Source: Streptomyces sp. MA5143a (GTDB lineage Bacteria > Actinomycetota > Actinomycetes > Streptomycetales > Streptomycetaceae). Taken from it: DNA of 64,000 bases. Positions within the stretch are counted from its first letter, which is position 1. Each line of letters begins with the position of its first letter. The notes beneath the pieces are model-generated. The model did no database searches, was not told the origin of the DNA, and saw nothing but the letters and a program-made list of their open reading frames with translations. The translations under genes were made by a program, and so were the position numbers. The stretch is from NCBI RefSeq assembly GCF_900290235.1, contig NZ_OLMK01000034.1, forward strand, positions 124,001 through 188,000. The letters run 5' to 3'. This document shows, piece by piece, positions 51,239 to 59,505 of this stretch.

Positions 51239-52171
51239 TCACTGCTCCGCCGGGACGATGCGGCGCCCCGTGACGCGGGTGGGGCGGATCGCCACCCACA
51301 TCTCGCGGACGCCTCCGGCCCAGGGCGTGGAGTGGGCCCCCTCCACCAGCCGACGCACCTCGTCGGGGTCGGTGACCACCCGCGCGGTTCCGACGGCGAG
51401 GACGCTCCAGCCCCGGCTCATCGCCTCGTCCACATGGTCGACCTCGAAGGCCACCTCCGACCCGACGGCCGCCGCCGGGACCGACTCCGGCGCGGTACGG
51501 AACGCGATCGTGTCGCCGACGACCTCGTAGTTCACCGGGACCACCGCCGGGCCCCCGGCCGACGAGACCGCCACCCGACCCACACCGTGGGTGGACAGCA
51601 GGGCGCGGCACTCGTCGGGGTCGAGGGTGACCAGCCGGGGGTGCGGGAGCGCCTGGCCCTGGCCGGGCGGCGCGTCGACGCCGGCGCCGCGCAGGGCCGC
51701 GACGGTCGTGTCCAGGGCGTCGGCCAGGCCGATGAGGCTGGCCTTGGTCGGGTCGGCCGGCTGTTCCTCCAGGTAGGCCAGGTACTCCGGTGCCATTCCG
51801 GCACGGCGGGCCGCCTCTTCGCGGGTCAGCCCCATGCGGAGCCGTTCGGCCGCGACACGACGGCCGATGTCACCCGGGTTGGGCGGCATGCCCGACGGGG
51901 TCTCGGGAGCGCCCGTGCCCGTGCGCGGCTCGTGCACGGGCGGCGCGGGCGACCGGGACGGCTCTCGTCCGCCGCCGGGCCGGTGTTCGATGTGGTGGAC
52001 GTGTGCGTCCGGGCCGGGGAAGACGAGGGTCACCTCGTCCGTGTCCGACCACCGCACGTCGTAGGGGGGCGTCCCGTCCTCGTGGTGGAGTCCCACGATC
52101 TCGCCGTCGCGCCGGGTGGTGCCGGTGGTGGTGCTCTCGACCACGAGTTGGTCACCGAGTTGAGCTCGCAT
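51239..52171 (-). CDS. DUF1918 - Xre-type HTH - pyridoxamine-5'-phosphate-oxidase-like fusion protein
   Basis: The 310-aa protein joins three modules: DUF1918 (residues 1-60, RAQLGDQLVVESTTTG...GLHHEDGTPPYDVRWSDT), an Xre-type HTH (about 100-160, DIGRRVAAERLRMGLTREEAARRAGMAPEYLAYLEEQPADPTKASLIGLADALDTT) and a flavin-binding split barrel (about 180-305, LDPDECRALLSTHGVGRVAVSSAGGPAVVPVNYEVVGDTIAFRT). The last module probably binds FMN or F420. The architecture suggests a DNA-binding protein that senses flavin or redox state. It lies by DUF1876 and an Acg remnant, both dormancy-associated. Confidence 0.85.
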   Translation of the reverse strand: MRAQLGDQLVVESTTTGTTRRDGEIVGLHHEDGTPPYDVRWSDTDEVTLVFPGPDAHVHHIEHRPGGGREPSRSPAPPVHEPRTGTGAPETPSGMPPNPGDIGRRVAAERLRMGLTREEAARRAGMAPEYLAYLEEQPADPTKASLIGLADALDTTVAALRGAGVDAPPGQGQALPHPRLVTLDPDECRALLSTHGVGRVAVSSAGGPAVVPVNYEVVGDTIAFRTAPESVPAAAVGSEVAFEVDHVDEAMSRGWSVLAVGTARVVTDPDEVRRLVEGAHSTPWAGGVREMWVAIRPTRVTGRRIVPAEQ

Positions 52172-52270
52172 GATGGCCGCCGTTTCGTCGTATGCCGGTG
52201 TGTTCGGCCCGGCCCGCCCATGCCCTCGGCGGGGCGGGCGGCCCCGCCGTGCGGACGGGCACGGCCGTCG

Positions 52271-52582
52271 TCACCCTGTCGGCGGTTGGTCGGGCAGCGG
52301 CCAGCCGGTCTCCGGAAGGTCGCCGCGCCCGGTCCCGGCCGCGCCCACGCTCTCGATGTCCTGGGCGGCGAAGCGCACCAACTGCCGGCCAAGGTCGTGC
52401 AGGGCCCTGCCCGCGGCGAGCTCGTCACCGATCTCCGGCACGTCCATGTCATCGGGGCTGCGGTGGGCCACGCCCTGTCCGACGAGCTCCGTGGTCCCGG
52501 TGTCGAGCAGCACGCGCGCCTTCGTCGTCCCCTCCTCCTCGAAGAGTTGGAGACGGACTTTCCATTCCACGGTATGGGCCAT
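52271..52582 (-). CDS. DUF1876 family protein (dormancy-associated, Rv2632c-like)
   Basis: The 103-aa protein begins MAHTVEWKVRLQLFEEEGTTKARVLLDTGTTELVGQGVAHRSPDDMDVPEIGDELAAGRALHDLGRQL, the whole of the DUF1876 domain, a small double-stranded-RNA-binding-like fold whose role is unknown; mycobacterial members are induced in dormancy. A short tail follows. GAGGAGG lies upstream of ATG 52582. The 286 bases upstream, up to the Acg remnant, hold no gene I can support. Confidence 0.85.
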   Translation of the reverse strand: MAHTVEWKVRLQLFEEEGTTKARVLLDTGTTELVGQGVAHRSPDDMDVPEIGDELAAGRALHDLGRQLVRFAAQDIESVGAAGTGRGDLPETGWPLPDQPPTG

Positions 52583-52868
52583 CACGGTCCTCCTCATCTC
52601 GGTGCGGGGCGCCCGGAGGCGGTCGCCCACTCCGTGCGCTCACGCGGGTCGGCGGCGGACGGGCCGAGGAGGTGGTCGGCGAGCACGGCGCGGGACCTCC
52701 TCGGCGAGTGCGGTCAGCCGCCACCATCACCGTCTCCAGCATCGGCGCGCCGCGCGACGGCGGCCACTCGCGTGCAGGGGATCGGGAGCAGGCTGCTGCT
52801 GCGGAGCGGACAGGGAGACGGGCACGTCGACCGGTGGTCCGCGACCCGGCCTCTCCCCCGAGCAGACC

Positions 52869-53015
52869 GTGACAGCGGAGGACGCTGCGGCGGCTCCGTC
52901 CATGCACAACGCCCGTGCGACGGGTTTCGTGCAGATGGTCATCCGGCTCGGCTACGGCCCCTCGCGCCCGGCGACCCCGCGCCGCCCGGTGACCGAGGTG
53001 CTCACCCTCGGCTGA
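52869..53015 (+). pseudogene. Internally deleted Acg-type nitroreductase family gene
   Basis: The 48-codon frame from GTG 52869 reads VTAEDAAAAPSMHNARATGFVQMVIRLGYGPSRPATPRRPVTEVLTLG, cited by its two parts: AAAAPSMHN is the N-terminal active-site entrance of Acg/Rv2032-type FMN-binding proteins, and QMVIRLGYGP..PATPRRPVTEVL is their C-terminal end. About 280 residues that should separate them are missing, joined near 52919. It is a clean internal deletion of a dormancy-regulon gene. Confidence 0.7.
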
Positions 53016-53178
53016 GGCGGACGTACCCGCTGCTCGGCCGCCCTGCCCTCTCAGCCCATGTGCGCGTGTCGGCCCGTGACCGGAAGCTGGAGTGGAGGCC
53101 CCGGACAGGGCATCTGATCTCCCCACCGCCGGGACTCCCGGAAGTGACCGTCGCCGAACGACGAAGGGATCGGTCCAC

Positions 53179-53835
53179 ATGAGCACGGAGTTCATCGCGT
53201 CCCCTCACCCCGCCCGACTGAGCGCGCGGCTCGACACCCCGCTCTCGCGGTGGCTGTGGCTGGTGAAGTGGCTGTTGGCGTTCCCCCACTACGTCGTCCT
53301 GGCGTTCCTCTGGGTGGCGTTCACGGTGGTCGGTGTCATCGCATTCTTCGCGATCCTGTTCACCGGCCGCTACCCTCGGTCGTTGTTCGACTTCAACGTC
53401 GGTGTCCTGCGCTGGAGTTGGCGAGTGGCCTACTACGCGTACGGCGGCCTGGGCACGGACCGCTACCCGCCGTTCACCCTCGCCGACGTCCCCGACTATC
53501 CGACCCACTGGGACGTGGCGTACCCGGAACAGCTCTCCCGTGGTCTGGTCCTGGTGAAGTGGTGGCTGCTGGCGATCCCGCAGTATCTGGTGCTGGGGTT
53601 CCTGCTGGGCGGCGTACACATGGCGTGGTTCTCGGGAGGGCTCATCGGTCTGCTGGTGCTGTTCGCCGGCATCGCCCTGGCCGCGACGGACCGGTATCCG
53701 CGCGGCCTCTTCGACCTGGTGATAGGGCTGAACCGCTGGGTGCTGCGGGTGGCCGCCTACGTCGCCCTGCTCACGGATGTGTATCCGCCCTTCCGACTCG
53801 ACCAGGGCGGCGAGGAGCCCGCTCCGCGTCCTTGA
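53179..53835 (+). CDS. DUF4389 duplicated membrane protein
   Basis: The 218-aa protein contains two DUF4389 units, each with a double hydrophobic segment: SRWLWLVKWLLAFPHYVVLAFLWVAFTVVGVIAFFAILFTGRYPRSLFDF...RYPPF and LVLVKWWLLAIPQYLVLGFLLGG...ALAATDRYPRGLFDLVIGLNRWVLRVAAYVALLTDVYPPFRL. The RYPRxLFD and YPPF signatures repeat in each half. It is an integral membrane protein of unknown function, frequent near stress and dormancy genes in actinomycetes. ATG 53179 has GAAGGGA upstream. Confidence 0.87.
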   Translation: MSTEFIASPHPARLSARLDTPLSRWLWLVKWLLAFPHYVVLAFLWVAFTVVGVIAFFAILFTGRYPRSLFDFNVGVLRWSWRVAYYAYGGLGTDRYPPFTLADVPDYPTHWDVAYPEQLSRGLVLVKWWLLAIPQYLVLGFLLGGVHMAWFSGGLIGLLVLFAGIALAATDRYPRGLFDLVIGLNRWVLRVAAYVALLTDVYPPFRLDQGGEEPAPRP

Positions 53836-53854
53836 CCTCGAGAGCGTCGACGCG

Positions 53855-53888
53855 GGCCGGCGGCGAAGAGCGACACCCGTCGCCGGCC
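53855..53888. terminator. Terminator-like hairpin
   Basis: GGCCGGCGGCG (53855-53865) and CGTCGCCGGCC (53878-53888) pair over 11 bp with one mismatch and a 12-base loop, between the convergent DUF4389 and RTX-like genes. Confidence 0.6.
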
Positions 53889-53933
53889 GGCCCTTGGCCC
53901 CTCGTACCCCGACCGCGTGACGGCCCGTGGTCG

Positions 53934-54545
53934 TCAGCGTTCGCAGCTGTCCTTCAGGTCGTTGGCGTCCCCCGTGCAGGTGTCGGTGCCAAAGTCCCCG
54001 AAGGAGCGGTCGTTGCCGGCCGAGAAGTCACCGGCGTCCAGGCGGTCGTCGCCGTCCCTGCCGAACATGACGTCGTCCCCGGCGCCACCGGTGATGTTGT
54101 CGACCCCGGCCCCGCCGAAGACGGTGTCGTGTCCGGCCTGACCGTTGAGGAAGGTCCTCGCGGTGGCCCTGTAGTCGATCGTGATGATGTCGTCGCCCGA
54201 GCCCCCGCTGATGTCGGCGGGGATGCTGCCGGTCACGAGGACGATGTCGCCGAGGTCGCCCATGTCGAGCGTGAGGGTGCGGTTGCCGTACGGGCAGGTG
54301 ACGGTGTCGCGGTCGACCTGGGTGCAACCGGATCCCGCGGTGACGGCGTCGCCGCCGTCGCTGATGGTCACGGTGCTGCCCGAGCGGGTGACGGAGAGGT
54401 CGTTCGCCTTTCCGGCCACGGCGTTGACATGGATGCGGACCGAGTCCACCCGTACGCCGGTCGCGGCGTGGGCCTGCCCCGCCGACAGCACCGTGGCCGC
54501 GCCGAGTGCCAGGGCCGTGACACCGGCCTGCATCGCGTTGCGCAT
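53934..54545 (-). CDS. Secreted RTX-type calcium-binding-repeat protein
   Basis: The 203-aa protein has a signal peptide (RNAMQAGVTALALGAATVLSAGQAHA) and C-terminal nonapeptide-like repeats of the hemolysin type: GGSGDDIITIDY, GQAGHDTVFGGAGVDNITGGAGDDVMFGRDGDDRLDAGD, with G-G-x-G-x-D pattern for Ca binding. The C-terminus carries Cys in TDTCTGD and DSCER, likely a disulfide. Streptomyces proteins like this are secreted without known enzymatic activity. ATG 54545 is preferred; GGAGGAG is 13 bases away and an in-frame TTG at 54557 is an alternative. Confidence 0.78.
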   Translation of the reverse strand: MRNAMQAGVTALALGAATVLSAGQAHAATGVRVDSVRIHVNAVAGKANDLSVTRSGSTVTISDGGDAVTAGSGCTQVDRDTVTCPYGNRTLTLDMGDLGDIVLVTGSIPADISGGSGDDIITIDYRATARTFLNGQAGHDTVFGGAGVDNITGGAGDDVMFGRDGDDRLDAGDFSAGNDRSFGDFGTDTCTGDANDLKDSCER

Positions 54546-54776
54546 GGAGATCTTCAATGCTCCTCCTGTTCCCCCCTGATGAACCTGGGCTGGTCCAGCC
54601 CGTGAGCCATCCTGGGCGGGAGCGGGGGATGACACATGGGGGCCCAGCCCCCAATTAGCGGGCCTGCGACACGCCTCCTCCTGCCCTCCTCAGTGCCCTC
54701 CTCCACGCCTCCTCCACGCTCTCCTCCACGCGCCCGAGTTCCATGCCCCCGGGCCCCTTGAATCATCAAACGGAGT

Positions 54777-54800
54777 TGTACGTTCTTTATATTCTGTACA
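54777..54800. promoter_or_regulatory. AT-rich promoter/operator with TGTAC...GTACA inverted repeat
   Basis: TGTAC (54777-54781) and GTACA (54796-54800) flank TTCTTTATATTCT-like sequence and end 12 bases before the MFS GTG. TTGTAC and TACATAAT could be -35 and -10 elements with a 15-bp gap. In so GC-rich a genome this stretch is clearly regulatory. Confidence 0.5.
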
Positions 54801-54811
54801 TAATCTGCCTC

Positions 54812-56071
54812 GTGAGTCAGCCCCTGCGCCGCAACCGCGACTTCGTCCTGCTCTGGAGCGCCGCCCTGTCCTCGACGCTGGGCGCCCAGGTCGCCTCCGT
54901 CGCCTATCCCCTGCTGGCGCTCCAACTGACCGGCTCGGCCGTGCAGGCCGGTCTGATCGGTTCCACGGCCATGGCCGCCGGTATCGCGCTGCGCCTGCCC
55001 GCGGGCGCTCTGGTCGACCGGTGGGACCGGCGGCGCACGATGCTCGTCTGCGATCTGGTGCGGGCCGTGCTCGTCGCCGGCACGGTCACCGGTTCACTGC
55101 TCGGCTTCCTCGACTGGCGGATGCTCCTGGGCGTGGCGGTGGTCAGCGGTGTCTGCGGGGTGTTCTTCGAGCCCGCTGAGACAGCACTGCTACGGCGTGT
55201 GGTCCCCGCCGAGCACCTGCCCCAGGCCCTGGCGCACAACGAGGCACGTCAGTACGGAGCCACGATCGTCGGACCCCCGCTGGGCGGCCTGCTGTTCAAC
55301 CTGGGGCGGACGGTTCCCCTCGCCGGTGAGCTCCTGGCCCACCTGCTGTCCTTCGCCGCGGTCCTCGCCGTGAAGTCCCCGAAGTCCCCGGCCGCGACCG
55401 CCACCACCCCCACCGCCCGTACCGCCCCCTCAGCCCCGGGCCGCCCGCGCTCCCTCCTGCGCGACATCGCCGAGGGTCTGCGCTGGACGTGGCGGCAACG
55501 GTTCCTGCGCGTCCTGCTGGTGACGGCCGCGGGCTTCGGACTCGTGTTCTCCGCGCTGACCTTCACCGCGATCGTCGCCGCCCGGCGGAGCGGCGCCACG
55601 CCGGCCGACATCGGCCTGATGATGGCGATCTCCGGCGCCGGAGGGCTGCTGGGCGCGCTGGCCGCTCCCCGGCTGCAACGACGCAGCCCCACGTCCGTCG
55701 TGCTGGCGATGTTCTGGGTCGCCGCCGCGGCGATCCCCGCGATGGCCCTCCGGCCGACCGCGTGGACCATCGGCCCCCTGCTGGCCGCCGCGTTCTTCCT
55801 GGCTCCGGCGGCCAACGCGATTCTGTACACCTATCAGATGACCATCACACCGGATCACTTGCAGGGCAGGGTGCTCAGCAGCCTCGCGCTCATCGGCGGT
55901 GCGGCGGCCCCGGTCGGGCCGCTCGCCTCGGGACTGGTCCTGGATCACTGGGGTGTGAGGGCCGCCCTGCTGTCGATCGCGTCCGTCATGGGACTCGTGG
56001 CCCTGGGAGCCACCTGGAGCCGCACCGTCCGGCACCTGCCCCCGCTGGACCGGGCGAGGGCCGTGGGGTGA
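54812..56071 (+). CDS. MFS transporter (enterobactin-exporter/DHA3-like)
   Basis: The 419-aa protein opens LRRNRDFVLLWSAALSSTLGAQVASVAYPLLALQLTGSAVQAGLIGSTAMAAGIALRLPAGALVDRWDRRRTMLVCDL, the standard DHA3/EntS-type N-terminus. The GALVDRWDRRRTM loop and FEPAETALLRRVVPAEHLPQALAHNEARQYGATIVGPPLGGLLF are strongly conserved in that branch. It is an exporter of unknown small molecules. GTG 54812 suits the family start; the short distance to the promoter palindrome suggests a short leader. Confidence 0.85.
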   Translation: MSQPLRRNRDFVLLWSAALSSTLGAQVASVAYPLLALQLTGSAVQAGLIGSTAMAAGIALRLPAGALVDRWDRRRTMLVCDLVRAVLVAGTVTGSLLGFLDWRMLLGVAVVSGVCGVFFEPAETALLRRVVPAEHLPQALAHNEARQYGATIVGPPLGGLLFNLGRTVPLAGELLAHLLSFAAVLAVKSPKSPAATATTPTARTAPSAPGRPRSLLRDIAEGLRWTWRQRFLRVLLVTAAGFGLVFSALTFTAIVAARRSGATPADIGLMMAISGAGGLLGALAAPRLQRRSPTSVVLAMFWVAAAAIPAMALRPTAWTIGPLLAAAFFLAPAANAILYTYQMTITPDHLQGRVLSSLALIGGAAAPVGPLASGLVLDHWGVRAALLSIASVMGLVALGATWSRTVRHLPPLDRARAVG

Positions 56072-56095
56072 GCCGAGTCGGCCCGCCCCGCGCGA

Positions 56096-56899
56096 TCAGT
56101 TCGGGGCCGGGGTGAGCACCACGAAGTCCGCGTTCGAGGGGTCGAGGCAGACGGCCAGACGGCCCACGCCCGGCGCGTCCTCCGGTCCCATCTGCACGCT
56201 GCCGCCGTTCGCGGTGACCGCGGCGACCGCCGCGTCGCAGTCGGCGACGGCGAACACCGGGTGCCAGTACGGCCGCCCGTCCGTCAGCGTCAGATCCCCC
56301 TTGCCGAGCTGCATGAGGCCGCCCTGCATGCGTTCCTCGGGGAGCCCGGCGGGCGTGATGAGGGTGTACGTGCCTCCGCCGCCCGGCATCTCCATCTCGC
56401 CGAACCGCCAGTCGAAGACCTTGCCGTAGAACTCCTTGGCGGCCGCGGCGTCGCTCGTGTACAGCTCGGTCCACGACAGCGAGCCTGGCTCGTCGGCGAG
56501 TTCGAAGCCCGCGTTCTTCCCCGGCTGCCACACCGCGAACTGACCGCCCAGGGGGTCGTTGTACTGGGCCATCCGGCCCCAGTCGCCGAGGTCCCTCGGC
56601 GCCACCCGCACCGTGCCGCCGGCCTCCTCGACCGTGCGGGTCGTGGCGTCCGCGTCGGTCACGGTGTAGTAGATCATCCAGGCGGAACGGGCGCCCTCCT
56701 CGGTCAGCTTGCCGAGTCCGGCGACGACCTTGCCGTCCTTCCGGAACATGCCGCCCTCCATGTCCTCGCCCTCGACCTCCCCCATGGGCTCGTACTCCCA
56801 GCCGAGCACCGCCCCGTAGAAGGCCGCGGTGGCCCGGACGTCGGGGGCACCGAGATCCAGCCAGCAGGGGGAGCCCGGAGTGAGGTCAGTGGTGATCAC
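56096..56899 (-). CDS. VOC (glyoxalase/bleomycin-resistance fold) protein, two modules
   Basis: The 267-aa protein has two tandem VOC domains: residues about 8-118 (GSPCWLDLGAPDVRATAAFYGAVLGWEYEPMGE to QYNDPLGGQFAVWQPGKNAGF) and about 128-265 (SWTELYTSDAAAAKEFYGKVFDWRFGEM to PGVGRLAVCLDPSNADFVVLTP). The spacing of His/Glu metal ligands is poorly conserved, so enzymatic function is unclear; many Streptomyces homologues are annotated only as hydroxylase-like. GTG 56899 is favoured because AAAGGGA precedes it; an ATG at 56932 would extend it by 11 residues. Confidence 0.83.
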   Translation of the reverse strand: MITTDLTPGSPCWLDLGAPDVRATAAFYGAVLGWEYEPMGEVEGEDMEGGMFRKDGKVVAGLGKLTEEGARSAWMIYYTVTDADATTRTVEEAGGTVRVAPRDLGDWGRMAQYNDPLGGQFAVWQPGKNAGFELADEPGSLSWTELYTSDAAAAKEFYGKVFDWRFGEMEMPGGGGTYTLITPAGLPEERMQGGLMQLGKGDLTLTDGRPYWHPVFAVADCDAAVAAVTANGGSVQMGPEDAPGVGRLAVCLDPSNADFVVLTPAPN

Positions 56900-57135
56900 G
56901 GCAAGTCCCTTTCTCAAGTCCTTGGGACTCACCCTGGCACCGGACGCGGCCGAGCGCGCGTCGACCGCCGCGTGGGACCGCTACGGGGCGATGTCTCGCC
57001 GTGAGGAGGTACGCCGGGCCGCACGCCCGCCGTATGGCCTCCGGCGGGCGTACGACTGGGGTCCGTTGGCGCTCGCGGTCACCGTGTGCGTGGGCAGCGG
57101 ACCACCGGCGCTCCTCCCGAGTGGCGGGGCAAGCG

Positions 57136-57696
57136 TCAGTCCACGATGACCCCCGCCCGCACGGTCGGGGCCGGTCCCACGAGCGCGCCGCCGAAGTTGC
57201 CCTCGACCTCAGCCTTCTCCGCGGCGTTCGGGTACGGGTTCGTGCAGGCGGTGCCCGCGCTGGACCCGGACATCAGGCTGGAGCACGGTCCGGGCTTGCG
57301 GTCGGGGAGTCCCAGGATGTGGCCCAGTTCATGGGCGGAGATGCGAATGGTGTTGTAGCCCTGGTCGACGGCCTGGCGTCCCATGTAGACGGTTCCGTTG
57401 CCGAGGGAGGTGGTGAGGGCGCGCGGCCAGCCGTTGTCCGCGACGACCCGGATGTTCGCGCGTTGCCCGGTGGCGGCCGGCCGCAGTTCGACGGCGTCGA
57501 CGCTCTCGTTCCAGATCGCCGCGCCCCGGTCCACCGCGCTCCTGAACTCCGCGGAGCCGCTGGCGTCGTAGGTGAGGACGCGGGCGGCGGTGGCGTCCGC
57601 CACGGCGGGGGGAGCGGCCGCGGCCTGGCCGCCCGTGAGGGACAGGGACACCACCACGGCGGCGGCGAAGCCGCCGGTCAGCGTACGGATGTGCAT
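57136..57696 (-). CDS. snpA: Snapalysin-type M7 metalloprotease
   Basis: The 186-aa protein has a signal peptide (RTLTGGFAAAVVVSLSLTGGQAAAA) and the snapalysin zinc motif HELGHILGLPD (HExxHxxGxxD, the third ligand being Asp). RVLTYDASGSAEFRSAVDRGAAIWNESV and CTNPYPNAAEKAEVEGNFGG complete this small Streptomyces-specific extracellular neutral protease. Usually a divergent LysR-type regulator accompanies snpA; none is here. About 230 bases on either side contain no other gene. Assignment by motif is firm. Confidence 0.88.
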   Translation of the reverse strand: MHIRTLTGGFAAAVVVSLSLTGGQAAAAPPAVADATAARVLTYDASGSAEFRSAVDRGAAIWNESVDAVELRPAATGQRANIRVVADNGWPRALTTSLGNGTVYMGRQAVDQGYNTIRISAHELGHILGLPDRKPGPCSSLMSGSSAGTACTNPYPNAAEKAEVEGNFGGALVGPAPTVRAGVIVD

Positions 57697-57927
57697 GTTC
57701 GACCTCCTTGTGGGGGAAGGTAGTCGTGCTCATGACATTCTGGGGGTCACTGCCCGGCGGTGGTGAGGGCGAATCCGTCAATCTGGAGCGGCACTCGACC
57801 GGATCGTCGTCCGGGGCCCTCTCAGTGATCGGTGGGGAGTCCGCGTCGCGGGGCAGAACTGGAGACGGCGCTGCCCGGGCCTGCCGCCGGGCATCCCTCC
57901 GGCCTTGAGGGGGCTCTCACCGCAGGG

Positions 57928-58965
57928 TCACGTCGTGCCGCGCACACGCAGGCTCGGCGTCAGGACGATGGGGGGCGGCTGTTCGCCTGCGAGGAGTCGG
58001 TCGACCTGGTGGATCGCCAGTTCGCCCAGGCGTCGCTTGTCGAGGTGAAGGGTGGTCAGGGGCGGGTCGACCAGATCGACGACACTGAGCCCGTCGTAGC
58101 CGACCAGGGCGCAGTCGTCCGGTACTTGGACGCCGAGTCGGCGGGCGGCCCGGAGCGCGCCGATCGCGACCAGGTCGTTGAAGGCGACCACGGCGGTGAG
58201 GTCCGGGCGTGCGGCGTGCAGCGCCTCGAACGCGGCGGCGCCCCCGTCCGGGGACTGCTCACCCATGACGATCCAGTCCCCGTCGACGGGCAGACCATGT
58301 TCGCCGACGACGTCGAGGAAGGTGCGGCGGCGGAGCATCGGGGCGTTCACGCACTCGCAGTCGATCATGCCGATCCGGCGATGGCCCCGGTCGACGAGGT
58401 GCCGCATACCGGCCCGGATTCCGGCAGCGGTGTCGACGTGGACCAACGCGTGCTGCGACGAGTCCAGTCCACGATCGACCAGAACCAGCGGGACGGAGCC
58501 CACGTACGGTTCGAGCTGTGCGTCGGGGTGGCTGATGTAGCCGACCAGAGCGTCGACCTGCCGGCCGAGTGAGCGGACCAGCGCCAGTTCCCGGGACCGG
58601 TCGTTCTCGGCACTGGCCACGAGCACCTGCCAGTCACGTTCGTCCGCGGCGGCGATGACTCCCGCCACGAACTCCGGGAAGAAGGGGTTGACCACGTCGG
58701 GGACGATGAGCCCGACGGATACGACGTCCGGGCGGACCAGTCCCCGGCCGAACCGGCTGGGCCGGTACCGCAACTGCCTGGCGACATCGAGCACGCGCTG
58801 CTGGGTGCCCGGGTCGATCTCGCCCTTGCCGTTGATCGCCCGGGAGACGGTCTGGTGGGACACGCCCGCCGCCCGAGCGACGTCACGGAGCGTGACGCGC
58901 TTGACGGTGCGCGCACCCGGCGCCCGCTGGTCTTCCGTTTCCCGCTGTCCGGCCACGCTGCCCAC
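57928..58965 (-). CDS. LacI family transcriptional regulator
   Basis: The 345-aa protein has the LacI HTH (VTLRDVARAAGVSHQTVSRAINGKGEIDPGTQQRVLDVARQLRYRPSRFGRGL) at residues about 24-75, preceded by a 20-residue extension, and a periplasmic-binding-like sensor domain (VGLIVPDVVNPFFPEFVAGVIAAADERDWQVLVAS to VVDPPLTTLHLDKRRLGELAIHQVDRLL). It should respond to a sugar. GTG 58965 follows GGAGCAGAA. Four related hexamers near 59150 in the divergent region are its likely binding site. The target gene downstream of that site seems to be missing or degraded. Confidence 0.88.
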   Translation of the reverse strand: MGSVAGQRETEDQRAPGARTVKRVTLRDVARAAGVSHQTVSRAINGKGEIDPGTQQRVLDVARQLRYRPSRFGRGLVRPDVVSVGLIVPDVVNPFFPEFVAGVIAAADERDWQVLVASAENDRSRELALVRSLGRQVDALVGYISHPDAQLEPYVGSVPLVLVDRGLDSSQHALVHVDTAAGIRAGMRHLVDRGHRRIGMIDCECVNAPMLRRRTFLDVVGEHGLPVDGDWIVMGEQSPDGGAAAFEALHAARPDLTAVVAFNDLVAIGALRAARRLGVQVPDDCALVGYDGLSVVDLVDPPLTTLHLDKRRLGELAIHQVDRLLAGEQPPPIVLTPSLRVRGTT

Positions 58966-59140
58966 TCACTTCTGCTCCTGTGCCACCCGGTGTCCCAGTC
59001 AATCAGGTTCACGGACCCGCTGGTCCGGCACCGCCCGACCGTTCCTCCCGCCAGGGCGAGGCAGCGTCGGCCCGCCCACGGCGGATCGTGCGCCGTCGGC
59101 GGTGGGCGTTGACGGAATCCGTTCTGTGAGCGACGATCCC

Positions 59141-59164
59141 GTTAGCGTTCACGTTAACGGTAAC
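59141..59164. promoter_or_regulatory. Four hexamer repeats, likely LacI-family operator
   Basis: GTTAGC, GTTCAC, GTTAAC and GGTAAC follow one another at 59141-59164, giving overlapping dyads (for instance GTTAACGGTAAC). They lie 22 bases before the next GTG and about 180 bases from the LacI start. The AT content and dyads are typical of LacI-family sites. Confidence 0.55.
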
Positions 59165-59186
59165 GGAGCAAGCGAGGGAGAGCACA

Positions 59187-59414
59187 GTGGCCACTTATCG
59201 AGGCCCCCTGCCGCACGAACCCCACCAGATGTTCCAAGGCGTGTTCCGCGGCTGGCACGAGCGGGCCGGTGTTTTTTCGGCACTGCCGGGCGCGCCGATG
59301 GAGCCGGACGACCCACAACCGTGGTGGCGCCGGCTGAGCGGCCGGAAACAGAGGCCGCTGCCGACACCCTCCACCCGCACGAACCAGTCGCCCAGGGCTA
59401 CCCGCTGCGCCTGA
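59187..59414 (+). CDS. Hypothetical short protein (possible gene fragment)
   Basis: A 75-aa frame starts at GTG 59187 with GGGAGAG ten bases upstream. The first 30 residues (ATYRGPLPHEPHQMFQGVF...GWHERAGVF) have good codon bias; the remainder is Pro/Arg-rich with poorer bias, and another frame takes over the bias from about 59290 to 59540. It may be the beginning of a LacI-controlled gene disrupted by a frameshift. I do not recognise it. Confidence 0.3.
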   Translation: MATYRGPLPHEPHQMFQGVFRGWHERAGVFSALPGAPMEPDDPQPWWRRLSGRKQRPLPTPSTRTNQSPRATRCA

Positions 59415-59505
59415 CCGGACAAGCCGAGGCCGAGCCGGAGCGGCGCAGGGTGTACCGGGCGCGCCGCGCGCACCGGCCCGCATGGCTCGGCACTCCCCCG
59501 CCCCG

